From assembly GCA_031383555.1 (NCBI GenBank), contig JANMZR010000308.1, positions 1 to 6,529 of the forward strand: a DNA stretch of 6,529 bases, in the 5' to 3' direction. The DNA comes from JANMZR01 sp031383555. Its GTDB lineage: Bacteria > Bacteroidota > Bacteroidia > Cytophagales > Spirosomataceae. Under the pieces are notes generated by a model. That model did not search any database. It worked only from the letters and a program-made list of their open reading frames with translations, and had not been told where the DNA came from. The position numbers and the translations under genes are program-made. How positions within the stretch are numbered: the stretch's first letter is position 1; every line of letters starts with the position of its first letter. This document shows, piece by piece, positions 6,278-6,529 of this stretch.

Positions 6278-6529
6278 ATGATACGACAATCAATTTCTGA
6301 AGAAGCTTTTTTTGAAGAAGCCAAATATAATACCCGAAGGTATTTTTTGAAGCAATGCACTTCTGGGCTTGGGGGTATGGCAATTGCCTCAATATTAGGG
6401 AGTTGTGGTTCAAAACCTACCAGTAAAATTATTGATGAAAATCCTTTTGCAGTGAACCCATCGCTATTTTCTCCTAAAGCAAAAAACATAATATTCCTTC
6501 ACATGGAAGGGGCACCTTCGCAGTTGGAA
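6278..6529 (+). CDS. DUF1501 family protein with Tat signal, 3' part beyond window edge
   Basis: Only the first 84 codons are inside the window. The ATG at 6278 is the first possible ATG start, because an in-frame TAA lies at 6272-6274. After an 18-residue polar leader comes a twin-arginine signal, TRRYFLK at 19-25, then a Gly/Ala-rich hydrophobic stretch ending in LGSC at 40-43. This suggests Tat export and possibly lipidation at C43. Residues 67-84 (KAKNIIFLHMEGAPSQLE) match the first conserved core strand of DUF1501, normally of the form kxvIfLfmxGGPSqlD. DUF1501 is related to the alkaline phosphatase/sulfatase superfamily, but no activity is established. The position directly downstream of a PSCyt1/DUF1549/DUF1553 gene is the classic arrangement and strongly supports the call. 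The catalytic core lies beyond the window, so metal ligands cannot be checked. Confidence 0.88.
   Translation, partial: MIRQSISEEAFFEEAKYNTRRYFLKQCTSGLGGMAIASILGSCGSKPTSKIIDENPFAVNPSLFSPKAKNIIFLHMEGAPSQLE

Noticed and set aside
6187..6489. Minus-strand ORFs of 100 and 69 codons at the right end
   Set aside because: They overlap the Tat-signal DUF1501 start antisense; the plus frame carries the recognisable family motif.

Overview
The window is AT-rich DNA. Its coding density, lack of recognisable Shine-Dalgarno sequences before any start, and gene families suggest a Bacteroidota chromosome, perhaps of the Cytophagales. This placement is an inference from style and protein content; there is no rRNA or other phylogenetic marker. 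No tRNA, rRNA, CRISPR array, insertion sequence or phage gene is visible, and no gap without a gene exceeds 300 bases.

Layout from left to right: (1) a minus-strand soluble, plant-type acyl-ACP desaturase runs off the left edge, with 329 codons visible and probably only a few C-terminal residues missing; (2) a 219-base AT-rich divergent intergenic region carries a repeated 11-mer; (3) a plus-strand short Ppx/GppA-family phosphatase (296 aa) follows; (4) after a 51-base convergent gap comes a minus-strand, membrane-anchored or secreted M19 (renal-type) dipeptidase (386 aa); (5) an 87-base divergent gap follows; (6) a plus-strand 918-aa protein has a planctomycete-type cytochrome c domain (PSCyt1), DUF1549 (PSCyt2), an inserted CBM6-like region and DUF1553 (PSD1); (7) 124 bases later, on the same strand, begins a DUF1501 protein with a twin-arginine signal and a lipobox-like cysteine, cut by the right edge.

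The first three genes look like separate housekeeping functions: membrane lipid unsaturation, polyphosphate or (p)ppGpp turnover, and peptide turnover in the envelope. They share no obvious pathway. The last two form a recognisable functional pair. PSCyt1/DUF1549/DUF1553 proteins next to DUF1501 proteins are abundant in Planctomycetes and recur in Verrucomicrobia and Bacteroidota, yet their biochemical role is unknown. Here the big protein has two CxxCH haem sites and a carbohydrate-binding-like insertion. Its partner is a predicted Tat-exported member of the alkaline phosphatase/sulfatase-like superfamily. A joint extracytoplasmic role acting on a glycan or another envelope substrate is a reasonable hypothesis. 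This pair is the least understood and most interesting content of the window.
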